Below are positions 1 through 6,584 of a DNA stretch of 9,338 nucleotides, piece by piece. Source of the DNA: Pseudomonadota bacterium (GTDB lineage Bacteria > Pseudomonadota > Gammaproteobacteria > Burkholderiales > Burkholderiaceae_C); assembly GCA_018241985.1 (NCBI GenBank), contig JAFECV010000054.1:1-9338 (forward strand), given 5' to 3'. The first letter of the stretch is position 1; every line of letters begins with the position of its first letter. Under the pieces are notes generated by a model. That model was not told the origin of the DNA. It made no database searches and worked only from the letters and a program-made list of their open reading frames with translations. The position numbers and the translations under genes were made by a program.

Positions 1-1243
1 CCGTGACCACCTCGGGCGACGCGGGCGGTGTGGTCATCACGAACGCGAGCGCGATCGCGTCGCGCGGGCCGACGCTGTAGTCGAACTTCCACTCGGCCCA
101 GCCGCGTCCGGCGACGCCCGGGTCCCAGGCCAGGCCGGCATACAGCCGCCGCCCGCTCGAATCGACCGGGCCGCCGAACACGCGGGCCAGCACGTCCTTC
201 TGCGCCGGGCTCAGGCAGTGCCCGTCCGGCGCGGCGCCGGGCGCACAGGCGGGTACGTCGCGCTGCAGATCGAAGGCGGCCTGGTAGCCCGCGGTGTCGG
301 CGACGATGCCGTCGACGAGGCCGTCGAGCCCGTCGCAGCGCGCCAGGATGCGCGCAGACAGCAGCGCCAGATCCGCCGGACTGAACGCGCTGCGAAGATC
401 GGGCCGCCCGGTCTTGGCATCGGTGCGCGCGATGCGCGCGAACTGCTGCGCGTCCCACACCTGCGCGACCGCCGCGCGCGGCAGGTTGTAGCCCGGCGTG
501 CTCACCAGGATGCCGTCGAAGGCCTGCGGAAGCCGCGACGCCGCGACGAAACCCATGCGCCCGCCGTTCGAGGTGCCGACGAGGTACGAGGTGTCCGGCC
601 CCTTGCCGTAGTAGCGGTGGATCAGCGCCTTGGCCATCGGCGTGAGCTGGACCACGGCGTCGTAGCCGTAGTCGAGCCGCGCCTGCGGGTCCAGCCCGAA
701 GGTCGCGCCGCCGATCGGCGTGCTGCGATCGAAGCGGTGACCGCCGTCCGAGCTGATCACCGCGAAGCCCTTCAGCAGGCCGTTGCTCGTCGGTCCGCCG
801 CCCAGGATGTTCCCGTAGGCCGGGACCACGAACCCGTCGAGGCCGCCGTTGGTCTGGTAGAAGAAGCGCTCGTTCCACGCGGTCGGCAGCCGCATCTCGA
901 AGTCGATCGCATAAGGCTTGCCGTCCACCGGGCCGATGCGCTCGTTCATGCTGCCCCGGACGACGCAGTGCGCCGGCATGGTCTCGGCAATGCCGGGCAG
1001 ACTAAGCTGGCCGGCGGCCACGGCCTCCACGGAGACGATGCGCGTGTGCGGGTACGCGAACTGCGAGGCGAGCGCCTCGCAGGCCATCGCGGCCGAGGCG
1101 GGGTGCGCCGGCCGGCGCGGTGCGGCATCGATGCCGGCGCAACCGGAGAGCAGCAGCGCCAGCAGACCGAGGCCGAGCGCCCATGGGCTGGCCCACGGGG
1201 TGACGCATGGGTTGCCGACGCGGCCAGGGCGGGTGAATGGCAT
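1..1243 (-). CDS. Tannase/feruloyl esterase family lipoprotein (C-terminus cut by window edge)
   Basis: This is an alpha/beta hydrolase of the tannase/feruloyl esterase family, which splits esters of phenolic acids. The first 414 codons are visible. The N-terminus has a hydrophobic stretch (about residues 21-33) ending in a lipobox, LSGC, with lipidated Cys35. Ala follows that Cys, so outer-membrane sorting is expected. Family marks are NERFFYQTNGG (124-134), the nucleophile elbow GTSNGGR (223-229, Ser225) and the Ca-binding-loop pattern CDGLDGLVDGIV (303-314), followed by Cys333 and Cys343. The elbow is odd: well-known members have Cys where Thr224 stands, and that Cys forms a disulfide beside the catalytic His. 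The catalytic Asp and His should lie past the left edge. The ATG was chosen because GGAGA stands 6 bases upstream and the lipobox follows in frame. The gene is last in the visible series, 78 bases after livF. The family is sure; the substrate is inferred from the neighbours. Confidence 0.87.
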   Translation of the reverse strand, partial: MPFTRPGRVGNPCVTPWASPWALGLGLLALLLSGCAGIDAAPRRPAHPASAAMACEALASQFAYPHTRIVSVEAVAAGQLSLPGIAETMPAHCVVRGSMNERIGPVDGKPYAIDFEMRLPTAWNERFFYQTNGGLDGFVVPAYGNILGGGPTSNGLLKGFAVISSDGGHRFDRSTPIGGATFGLDPQARLDYGYDAVVQLTPMAKALIHRYYGKGPDTSYLVGTSNGGRMGFVAASRLPQAFDGILVSTPGYNLPRAAVAQVWDAQQFARIARTDAKTGRPDLRSAFSPADLALLSARILARCDGLDGLVDGIVADTAGYQAAFDLQRDVPACAPGAAPDGHCLSPAQKDVLARVFGGPVDSSGRRLYAGLAWDPGVAGRGWAEWKFDYSVGPRDAIALAFVMTTPPASPEVVT

Positions 1244-1249
1244 GCGGGG

Positions 1250-1254
1250 TCTCC
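1250..1254 (-). promoter_or_regulatory. Shine-Dalgarno of the esterase gene
   Basis: On the minus strand GGAGA lies 6 bases before the ATG at 1243. It fixes that start over the out-of-frame ATG at 1208 and shows that the gene is translated independently of livF. Confidence 0.7.
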
Positions 1255-1321
1255 GTTGGCGGGTGCGGTGGTGTTGCGGGTCGCCGTGCGGGCTGCGATG
1301 GCTGCGATCACGAAGCCAAGG

Positions 1322-2053
1322 TCAGTCGTCCCGCGCCGCGCCCAGGTAGGTGTCGATCACGCGCGCGTCGCGTGCCAGTTCGGTGGCCGGGCCTTGCAGG
1401 CCGATCTCGCCCATTTCGAGCACGTAGCCGTGGTCGGCGACCTGCAGCGCGGCGCGGGCGTTCTGTTCCACCAGCAGGATGGTCACGCCGGTGGCCCGCA
1501 GCGCGGCGATGGTGTGGAAGATTTCCCGGACCACCAGCGGCGCGAGGCCCAGGCTGGGCTCGTCGAGCATCAGCAGCGAGGGCTGCGACATCAGCGCACG
1601 GCCCACCGCGAGCATCTGGCGTTCGCCGCCCGACAGCGTTCCCGCGAGCTGCAAGCGGCGCTCCTTCAGGCGCGGGAACAGCGCATAGACCTGCTCCAGC
1701 CCGTCGCGCCAGCGCCGGTTGCGCAGCCGCAGCTGGCGGAATCCGCCGAGCACGAGGTTGTCTTCCACCGGCAGCGTGCCGAACAGCTCGCGCTTCTCGG
1801 GGACGAGGGCGATGCCCAGCATCACGCGCTCCTCCAGCGACAGCGGGGCGATGTCCTGGCCCTGGTATTCGACGCGGCCGTGCCCGGGGAGCGCGCCCAT
1901 CAAGGTGTTCAGCAGCGTGGACTTGCCGGCGCCGTTCGGGCCGATCACGGTGATCACGCTGCCGGCGGCCGCCTGCAGATCGATGCGGTGCAGCACCTCG
2001 GCGCGGCCGTAGCCGGCGCGCAGGCCGTGCACGCGAAGAAGGGGCGGCGTCAT
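1322..2053 (-). CDS. livF: LivF-type ABC transporter ATP-binding protein
   Basis: This is the second cytoplasmic ATPase of a branched-chain-amino-acid-type (HAAT family) ABC importer. It pairs with the LivG domain of the preceding gene to power uptake. Its 243 residues are the usual LivF length. Visible motifs are Walker [10 protein letters not shown] (38-46), the LivF-style segment VPEKRELF (84-91) in the Q-loop region, signature LSGGE (140-144) and Walker B LLMLDEP (160-166). LVEQN (194-198) puts Gln197 at the H-loop position, which is normal for LivF. The start lies 7 bases after the livMG stop, so the two are almost certainly co-transcribed and probably translationally coupled; only a weak GAG-type ribosome site precedes it. 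The ligand is set by the binding protein. Given the surrounding fcs, dehydrogenase, thioesterase and esterase genes, an aromatic acid is more likely than leucine. Confidence 0.95.
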   Translation of the reverse strand: MTPPLLRVHGLRAGYGRAEVLHRIDLQAAAGSVITVIGPNGAGKSTLLNTLMGALPGHGRVEYQGQDIAPLSLEERVMLGIALVPEKRELFGTLPVEDNLVLGGFRQLRLRNRRWRDGLEQVYALFPRLKERRLQLAGTLSGGERQMLAVGRALMSQPSLLMLDEPSLGLAPLVVREIFHTIAALRATGVTILLVEQNARAALQVADHGYVLEMGEIGLQGPATELARDARVIDTYLGAARDD

Positions 2054-2060
2054 GGCAGGC

Positions 2061-3830
2061 TCAATGCTCGGTTCCGAGGTAGGCGGCGCGCACCGCCGGG
2101 CTCTGGCGCACCTCGGCCGGCGTGCCCTCCATCAGGTGCGTGCCGAACTCCATCACGACGATGTGGTCCGTCACGTCCATCACCAGGTCCATGTCGTGCT
2201 CGACCAGCAGGATGGTCATGCCCTGCGCGCGCAGCTCGCGCAGCACCCGCGCGAGCGCCTGCTTCTCCAGGTGCCGCAGGCCGGCGGCCGGCTCGTCGAG
2301 CAGCAGCAGCGCCGGGTCGCTGCACAGTGCGCGTGCGATCTCCATCAGCCGCTGCTGCCCCATCGCCAGGTTGCCGGCCAGCTCGTGCAGGCTGTCGGCC
2401 ATGCCGACGCGCTCGAGCTGCCGCGCGGCCTCGCGCAGCAGGCGTTGCTCCTCGGCGCGGTCGAGCCGCAGCATCGCCGACAGCGCCCCGCAGCGCCCGC
2501 GCAGGTGCGCGCCGAGCGCGACGTTCTCGAGCACGGTCATGCCGGGGATCATCTTCACGTGCTGGAAGGTGCGCGAGACGCCGCGCCGCGCGATCTCGCG
2601 CGACGGCAGCCCGCTGATCCGCTCGCCCCGGAACAAAACCTCGCCGGCGGTCAGATCGAGCACGCCGGTGATCAGGTTGAAGGTGGTCGACTTGCCCGCG
2701 CCGTTCGGGCCGATCAGGCCGACGATCTGTCCGGCGCGCACCGAAAAGCTGACGTCGTTGACCGCGGTCAGGCCGCCGAACACCTTGCGCGCCGCGTGGA
2801 CCTCGAGCACCGCCTCGCCCGGCGCGGGCTTGGGCCGGTCATCGAGCGGCGCGGCGCCGCTCCAGTCCGCGCTGCGGCGCCGCCGCGGCAGCCGCCGCGC
2901 GATCGAAGCCCAGACGCCGTCGGGCAGGTATTTGAGCACCAGCACCAGCACGACGCCGAACACGATGGTGTCGTAGCTGCCACTGGTGCCGAACAGCTTC
3001 GGCAGCAGCACCTGCAGCTGGTCCTCCAGCAGCTTGGTCACCGCGGCGCCGGTGACCGCGCCCCCCACATAGCCGGCGCCGCCCAGCACCGCCATGAACA
3101 GGTACTCGATGCCCCATTTGATGCCGAACGGCGAGGGGTTCACCGTCTGCTGGTTGTGCGCGAACAGCCAGCCGGAAACGCTGGCGAACAGCGCGGCGAT
3201 CAGGAAGATTCCGATCTTGTAGCGCAGCGTGTTCACGCCCATCGCCTCGGCCATGCGCGAGCCGCCGTTCAGCGAGCGGATCGCGCGGCCGGTGCGCGAG
3301 TCGAGCAGATTGACCAGCGAGAACCCGGCCAGCAGCACCAGCACCCAGGTCAGCACGAAGAACGGCCGTCCCTGGCTCAGGTCCCAGCGGCCCAGCGCGA
3401 TGCCGGGCACGCCGAGCAGGCCGTCGTAGCGTCCGAGCGCATCCAGGTTGCCCATCAGGTAGTACAGCGCCAGGCCCCAGGCGATCGTCGCCAGCGGCAG
3501 GTAGTGGCCCGACATGCGCAGCGTGATCCAGCCGATCACGGCCGCGCTCGCCGCCGTCAGCGCAAGGCCGACGGCCAGCGTGATCCACGGCGACAGGCCG
3601 GCCTGCAGCGTGAGATACGCGGTCGCGTAGGCGCCGATGCCGACGAACGCCGCCTGGCCGAACGAGGTCAGCCCGCCGATTCCGGTCAGCAGCACCAGGC
3701 CGAGCACGACCAGGCTGTACTGGCCGATCGAGCTGAGCTGCGCGATCCAGAAGTCGGGCAGCGGCAGCCAGGCGAGCAGCACGACCAGCGCGAGGCCGGC
3801 GACGGGTAGCGTCAGCGCGCTCCGGCGCAT
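2061..3830 (-). CDS. livMG: Fused LivM permease-LivG ATPase of an ABC importer
   Basis: One 589-residue chain joins two subunits that are separate in E. coli. Residues 1 to about 310 are a LivM permease with many hydrophobic segments and the cytoplasmic coupling loop [13 protein letters not shown] (178-190). An Arg- and Pro-rich linker spans about 312-340. Residues from about 341 form the LivG ATPase: Walker [10 protein letters not shown] (374-382), Q-loop Gln423 in SRTFQH, the degenerate LivG-type signature LAMGQQ (488-493), Walker B LLLLDEP (508-514) and H-loop His545 in LLVEHD. The ATG overlaps the livH stop as TGATG and has GAGGAG 5 bases upstream. The reading frame stays open upstream to 4625, but that part is the antisense-free third frame of livH and is not protein. 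The frame runs without a break through both domains, so this is a real fusion and not an annotation join. The imported substrate is inferred to be a hydroxycinnamate or related aromatic acid. Confidence 0.95.
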   Translation of the reverse strand: MRRSALTLPVAGLALVVLLAWLPLPDFWIAQLSSIGQYSLVVLGLVLLTGIGGLTSFGQAAFVGIGAYATAYLTLQAGLSPWITLAVGLALTAASAAVIGWITLRMSGHYLPLATIAWGLALYYLMGNLDALGRYDGLLGVPGIALGRWDLSQGRPFFVLTWVLVLLAGFSLVNLLDSRTGRAIRSLNGGSRMAEAMGVNTLRYKIGIFLIAALFASVSGWLFAHNQQTVNPSPFGIKWGIEYLFMAVLGGAGYVGGAVTGAAVTKLLEDQLQVLLPKLFGTSGSYDTIVFGVVLVLVLKYLPDGVWASIARRLPRRRRSADWSGAAPLDDRPKPAPGEAVLEVHAARKVFGGLTAVNDVSFSVRAGQIVGLIGPNGAGKSTTFNLITGVLDLTAGEVLFRGERISGLPSREIARRGVSRTFQHVKMIPGMTVLENVALGAHLRGRCGALSAMLRLDRAEEQRLLREAARQLERVGMADSLHELAGNLAMGQQRLMEIARALCSDPALLLLDEPAAGLRHLEKQALARVLRELRAQGMTILLVEHDMDLVMDVTDHIVVMEFGTHLMEGTPAEVRQSPAVRAAYLGTEH

Positions 3831-4870
3831 CAATGCTCCTCGTCCGCGTGCCGGTCGGTCAGCGACAGCCAGAACAGGATCGGCAGGACCAGCGTGAACA
3901 CGATCACTTCCTTGAACGCGCTGGCCCAGAACGCCCCGAACGACTCGACGATGCCGACGAACAGCGCCCCGACGGCGGTGGCCGGATAACTGGCCAGCCC
4001 GCCGATCACCGCGGCGACGAAGCCCTTGAGGCCAATCAGGAAGCCCGAGTCGTAGAACACGGTCGTCGTCGGGCCGATCAACAGCCCGGACAGCGCGCCG
4101 ATCAGCGCCGCCATCGCAAAGCTCCAACGCCCGGCCGCATGCGCCGAAATCCCCATCAGCCGGGCGCCGAGCCGGTTCACCGCGGTCGCGCGCAAGGCCT
4201 TGCCGTACAGCGTGCGCTCGAAGAACAGCCACAGCAGCACGATCAACCCGGCCGACGCGACGACGACGGTGATCGCCTGGCCGGTCAGCGTGATCGCGCC
4301 CAGTTGCAGGCGCAGGTCCCAGAACGACGGATTGCGAAAGCCCTCGGCGCCGAAGAACACCAGCGCCAGGCCGGTCATCGCGAAGTGCACGCCGACCGAG
4401 ACGATCAGCAGCACCAGCGTGCTCGCATCGGCCAGCGACTGGAACGCCACGCGGTAGACGAGCGGCCCGAACGCCGTGACCAGCCCGAGCGCGAGCAGCA
4501 TCTGCACCGGCATAGCGAACCGATGCGGCGCGGCCCACACCGTGACCGCCGACAGCAGCAGCGGCACGAGCAGCGTGCGCGCTGCGGCCTTCGCCACGGG
4601 CCCCACGCGCCGATGGCGCTGCCATGCGGCGCCGGCGTCCATCACCGCGGCCACGACGGCGAGCAAGAGCAGCAGCCAGACCGTGCCCGGCACCGCGCCG
4701 GTCTGCAGGATCGCCAGCGTCAGCGCGCCGTAGGCGACGAATTCGCCCTGCGGTATGAAGATGACGCGCGTCACCGCGAACACCAGCACGATTGCGAGAC
4801 CGAGCAGCGCATAGATCGCGCCGCTGGTGATCTCGTCGACCAGCAGCACGCCGGCAATCGAGAGGTCCAT
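3830..4870 (-). CDS. livH: LivH-type ABC transporter permease, long form
   Basis: This inner-membrane permease partners the LivM domain to form the translocation path of the importer. It has 346 residues, mostly hydrophobic segments. The N-terminal stretch AIYALLGLAIVLVFAV (18-33) and the segment IFIPQGEFVAYGAL (37-50) are typical of LivH. The cytoplasmic coupling loop is LYGKALRATAVNRLGARLMG (221-240), and GGLASYPATAVGALFVG lies at 290-306. It is about 40 residues longer than E. coli LivH, mainly between about 60 and 145, where extra hydrophobic segments and a basic loop (QRHRRVG) occur. I chose ATG at 4870 because the family signature starts right there. A TTG at 4921 in frame would add a Pro-rich tail that overlaps a stem-loop. 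No purine-rich ribosome site precedes the ATG. The stop overlaps the livMG start. Confidence 0.93.
   Translation of the reverse strand: MDLSIAGVLLVDEITSGAIYALLGLAIVLVFAVTRVIFIPQGEFVAYGALTLAILQTGAVPGTVWLLLLLAVVAAVMDAGAAWQRHRRVGPVAKAAARTLLVPLLLSAVTVWAAPHRFAMPVQMLLALGLVTAFGPLVYRVAFQSLADASTLVLLIVSVGVHFAMTGLALVFFGAEGFRNPSFWDLRLQLGAITLTGQAITVVVASAGLIVLLWLFFERTLYGKALRATAVNRLGARLMGISAHAAGRWSFAMAALIGALSGLLIGPTTTVFYDSGFLIGLKGFVAAVIGGLASYPATAVGALFVGIVESFGAFWASAFKEVIVFTLVLPILFWLSLTDRHADEEH
3836..3841 (-). promoter_or_regulatory. Shine-Dalgarno of livMG inside livH
   Basis: GAGGAG on the minus strand encodes part of the acidic LivH C-terminus and sits 5 bases before the livMG ATG. Together with the TGATG stop/start overlap at 3828-3832 it indicates translational coupling of the two permease genes and fixes the livMG start. 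Confidence 0.75.
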
Positions 4871-4910
4871 GAGGCAGAAGGGGCGAGCAGGAGTAGGCGA
4901 GGGCAGGCGG

Positions 4911-4936
4911 GCCGGCGGCAACGCGGTGCCGCCGGC
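4911..4936 (-). other. Perfect GC-rich stem-loop between binding-protein and permease genes
   Basis: The arms gccggcggca (4911-4920) and tgccgccggc (4927-4936) are exact reverse complements around a 6-base loop. The stem starts 13 bases after the stop of the binding-protein gene. No T-run follows on the transcript strand, so it does not look like a classical intrinsic terminator. In ABC operons such a stem-loop commonly protects the upstream message from 3' exonucleases or partly blocks read-through, giving more binding protein than permease. That role is inferred here. Confidence 0.6.
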
Positions 4937-4949
4937 GCTGCAGCAGCGA

Positions 4950-6080
4950 TCAGTCGACCTTGAACTGGTCGTTGACGACCTTGAGCATCACCCCGGTGTC
5001 GTCGGGAAAGCCCCAGTGGTCCTGCGGCGTGTAGTCGAGCACGCCCTGCGACACGACGGTGCGGCCCATGGTCTCGAGCGCGTCGCGCAGCGCGGCGCGG
5101 AATTCCTTGGTGCCCGGCTGGCCCTTCTTCAGCGCGATCGGCACGGCCTTCTCGAGCAGCAGCGCCGTGTCGAAGCCGTGCGCGGCGAACTGGTTGCGCG
5201 ACCCGGGGCCGTAGGCCTTTTCGTAGCCCTGGATGAACTCCAGGCCGAGCTGCTTCGACGGGTTGCTGGCCGGCAACTGGTCGGCCACCACGGCCGGCCC
5301 CGACACCACGTAGGTGCCTTCGACCTCCTTGCCGCCGACCCGCATCAGGTCGCGCGTCGCGGCCGCGTGGGTCTGGAAGATCTTGCCCTTGTAGCCGCGC
5401 TCGACCACGGCCATTTCCGGCATCGCCGCGCCGCTGCCCGAGGCGACGATCAGGATCGCGTCCGGATTGGCCGACACCAATTTCAGCGCCTGCCCGGTCA
5501 CGCTGGTGTCGGAGCGGGCGAAGCGCTCGGCCGCCACCAGCTTGATCCCGTTCTTCTCGGCCAGCGGGCCGAACGCCTTCAGCCACTCTTCGCCATAGGC
5601 GTCGGTGTAGCCGAGGAAGCCGACCGTCTTCACGCCCAGCTTCTTCATGTGCGCGACGACGGCATGGGCCATCACCGCGTTCGACTGCGGCAGGCGGAAA
5701 GTCCATTTGTCCTTGCCCGGCGGCAGCGCGGCGGGCGAGAGCGCCAGCTGCACCGTATCGGCCTCCGCGGCGACCGCGGCCATCGGGATCGCGACCGGCG
5801 TCGCGACCGAGCCGACGATCACGTCGGCCTTGTCCTCGGTGACGAAGCGGCGCGCGTTCTTCACGCCGGTGGTCGGATCGGTGGCGTCGTCGAGCACGAT
5901 CACGTTGAGCTTCTGGCCGGCGATGCTCTTGGGCCACAGCGCGATCTCGTTCTTGAGCGGAATGCCCAGGCCCGACGCGGGGCCGGTCAGCGACAGGCTC
6001 ACGCCGACCGTGATGTCGGCATACGAGGCGCCGGCGGCGAGCAGCACGGCGGCGGCCACGGCGATTTTCAATTTCTTCAT
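4950..6080 (-). CDS. Periplasmic substrate-binding protein of the ABC importer (LivK-like, type I fold)
   Basis: This protein binds the ligand in the periplasm and delivers it to the permease pair. It is 376 residues long. Residues 1-21 are a classic signal peptide: KKLK, a hydrophobic core, then cleavage after ASYA before Asp22. The mature 355 residues read as a type I periplasmic binding protein of the Leu/Ile/Val family, with ITVGVSLSLTGPASGLG (23-39), DDATDPTTGVKNARRFV (64-80), VIVGSVATPVAIPMA (87-101) and the hinge-side segment GFLGYTDAYGEEW. The ATG has GGAGAG 6 bases upstream. It lies 69 bases after the thioesterase gene and 79 before livH. Relatives in this fold bind branched-chain amino acids, amides or aromatic acids; CouP of Rhodopseudomonas palustris binds p-coumarate and ferulate. 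The neighbours favour a hydroxycinnamate, but no ligand contact seen here proves it. Confidence 0.92.
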   Translation of the reverse strand: MKKLKIAVAAAVLLAAGASYADITVGVSLSLTGPASGLGIPLKNEIALWPKSIAGQKLNVIVLDDATDPTTGVKNARRFVTEDKADVIVGSVATPVAIPMAAVAAEADTVQLALSPAALPPGKDKWTFRLPQSNAVMAHAVVAHMKKLGVKTVGFLGYTDAYGEEWLKAFGPLAEKNGIKLVAAERFARSDTSVTGQALKLVSANPDAILIVASGSGAAMPEMAVVERGYKGKIFQTHAAATRDLMRVGGKEVEGTYVVSGPAVVADQLPASNPSKQLGLEFIQGYEKAYGPGSRNQFAAHGFDTALLLEKAVPIALKKGQPGTKEFRAALRDALETMGRTVVSQGVLDYTPQDHWGFPDDTGVMLKVVNDQFKVD

Positions 6081-6086
6081 CGAGAA

Positions 6087-6092
6087 CTCTCC
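6087..6092 (-). promoter_or_regulatory. Strong Shine-Dalgarno of the binding-protein gene
   Basis: GGAGAG on the minus strand lies 6 bases before the ATG at 6080. It is a much better match than anything before livH, consistent with higher output of the binding protein than of the permease. Confidence 0.75.
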
Positions 6093-6149
6093 AGAAGGTT
6101 GGGGGGTGAAACGGTGGGCGGCCGCGCTCGGTCGGGTGGACCGTTGCGC

Positions 6150-6569
6150 TCAGTCGCACAGCGCCCGGATCTCGGGCGGAATCGGGATCGCCTTCAGCCG
6201 GTGCGGCTCGCCCGGCGGGTGCACGACGAACGCGCGCGTCTCGCGGCCCTCGCACAGCAGCTCGTCGCCGCGCCGCACCAGATGGCGCTGGATGAACACC
6301 TTGCCCCGCCATTCCTCGACGCTGGTTTGCACCTGCAGCGTCTCGCCGTAGGTGGCCGAGCGCAGGAACCGGGTGTGCAGCTCGAGAAGCGGCGTGCCGA
6401 CGATGCCGGTCGTTCGCGCCAGCTCGCGCCACGGCGGCACGCCGCAGGCCATGAAGAAGTGCAGCGACGCCGCGTCCATCCAGCGCGAGAAGTTCGGGAA
6501 GAACACGATGCCGGCCGGATCGCAGTCGCCGAACTGGACGTTGACTTCGTAGATCTGGGTTTTGCTCAT
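6150..6569 (-). CDS. Acyl-CoA thioesterase of the 4-hydroxybenzoyl-CoA thioesterase family (hotdog fold)
   Basis: This cytoplasmic enzyme hydrolyses an aromatic acyl-CoA to the free acid and CoA. Its 139 residues are family size. The stretch FGDCDPAGIVFFPNFSRWMD (13-32) carries the catalytic Asp17. Trp47 in PPWRE, GIVGTP (55-60) and Lys90 in EEWRGK fall at the same positions, without gaps, as in the Pseudomonas CBS-3 4-hydroxybenzoyl-CoA thioesterase as I recall that sequence. The two residues after GIV are Phe-Phe, where I recall Trp-Tyr in CBS-3, so the ring specificity may differ, for example vanilloyl-CoA. GGAG lies 9 bases before the ATG, in the 15-base gap after the dehydrogenase gene, so the two are cotranscribed. 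With fcs and the dehydrogenase it would end a beta-oxidative route from ferulate or p-coumarate to vanillate or 4-hydroxybenzoate. Family call firm, substrate inferred. Confidence 0.9.
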   Translation of the reverse strand: MSKTQIYEVNVQFGDCDPAGIVFFPNFSRWMDAASLHFFMACGVPPWRELARTTGIVGTPLLELHTRFLRSATYGETLQVQTSVEEWRGKVFIQRHLVRRGDELLCEGRETRAFVVHPPGEPHRLKAIPIPPEIRALCD

Positions 6570-6584
6570 CGCGGCCGGCTCCGG

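Noticed and set aside
1291..1308. Two tandem copies of ggctgcgat between livF and the esterase gene
   Set aside because: Nine bases repeated twice in GC-rich DNA is too little to call a regulatory or mobile element.
218..2617. Plus-strand open frame of about 800 codons
   Set aside because: It is antisense to the esterase, livF and part of livMG, ends in a long Arg/Ala/Pro run, and shows no family motif.
2052..3809. Plus-strand open frame of about 585 codons
   Set aside because: It is antisense to the livMG fusion and its composition (Gln/His/Arg/Asp) is typical of reversed membrane-protein codons.
3831..4625. Upstream extension of the livMG frame to an ATG at 4625
   Set aside because: That part reads a shadow frame of livH. 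The true start at 3830 has GAGGAG and the usual overlapping TGATG junction.
4871..4921. TTG start for livH at 4921
   Set aside because: It adds 17 Pro-rich residues encoded partly by the stem-loop and has no ribosome site; the LivH signature starts at the ATG at 4870.
4911..4936. Stem-loop as a Rho-independent terminator of the operon
   Set aside because: No run of T follows on the transcript strand, and the permease genes downstream have no evident promoter of their own.
3833..4963. Plus-strand open frame of about 376 codons
   Set aside because: It is antisense to livH and very rich in Arg, Gln and His. There is no domain signal.
6110..6145. Inverted aacggt/accgtt and a 5-bp hairpin upstream of the binding-protein gene
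   Set aside because: The arms are short, the spacing is irregular and no T-run follows, so chance is the simplest explanation.
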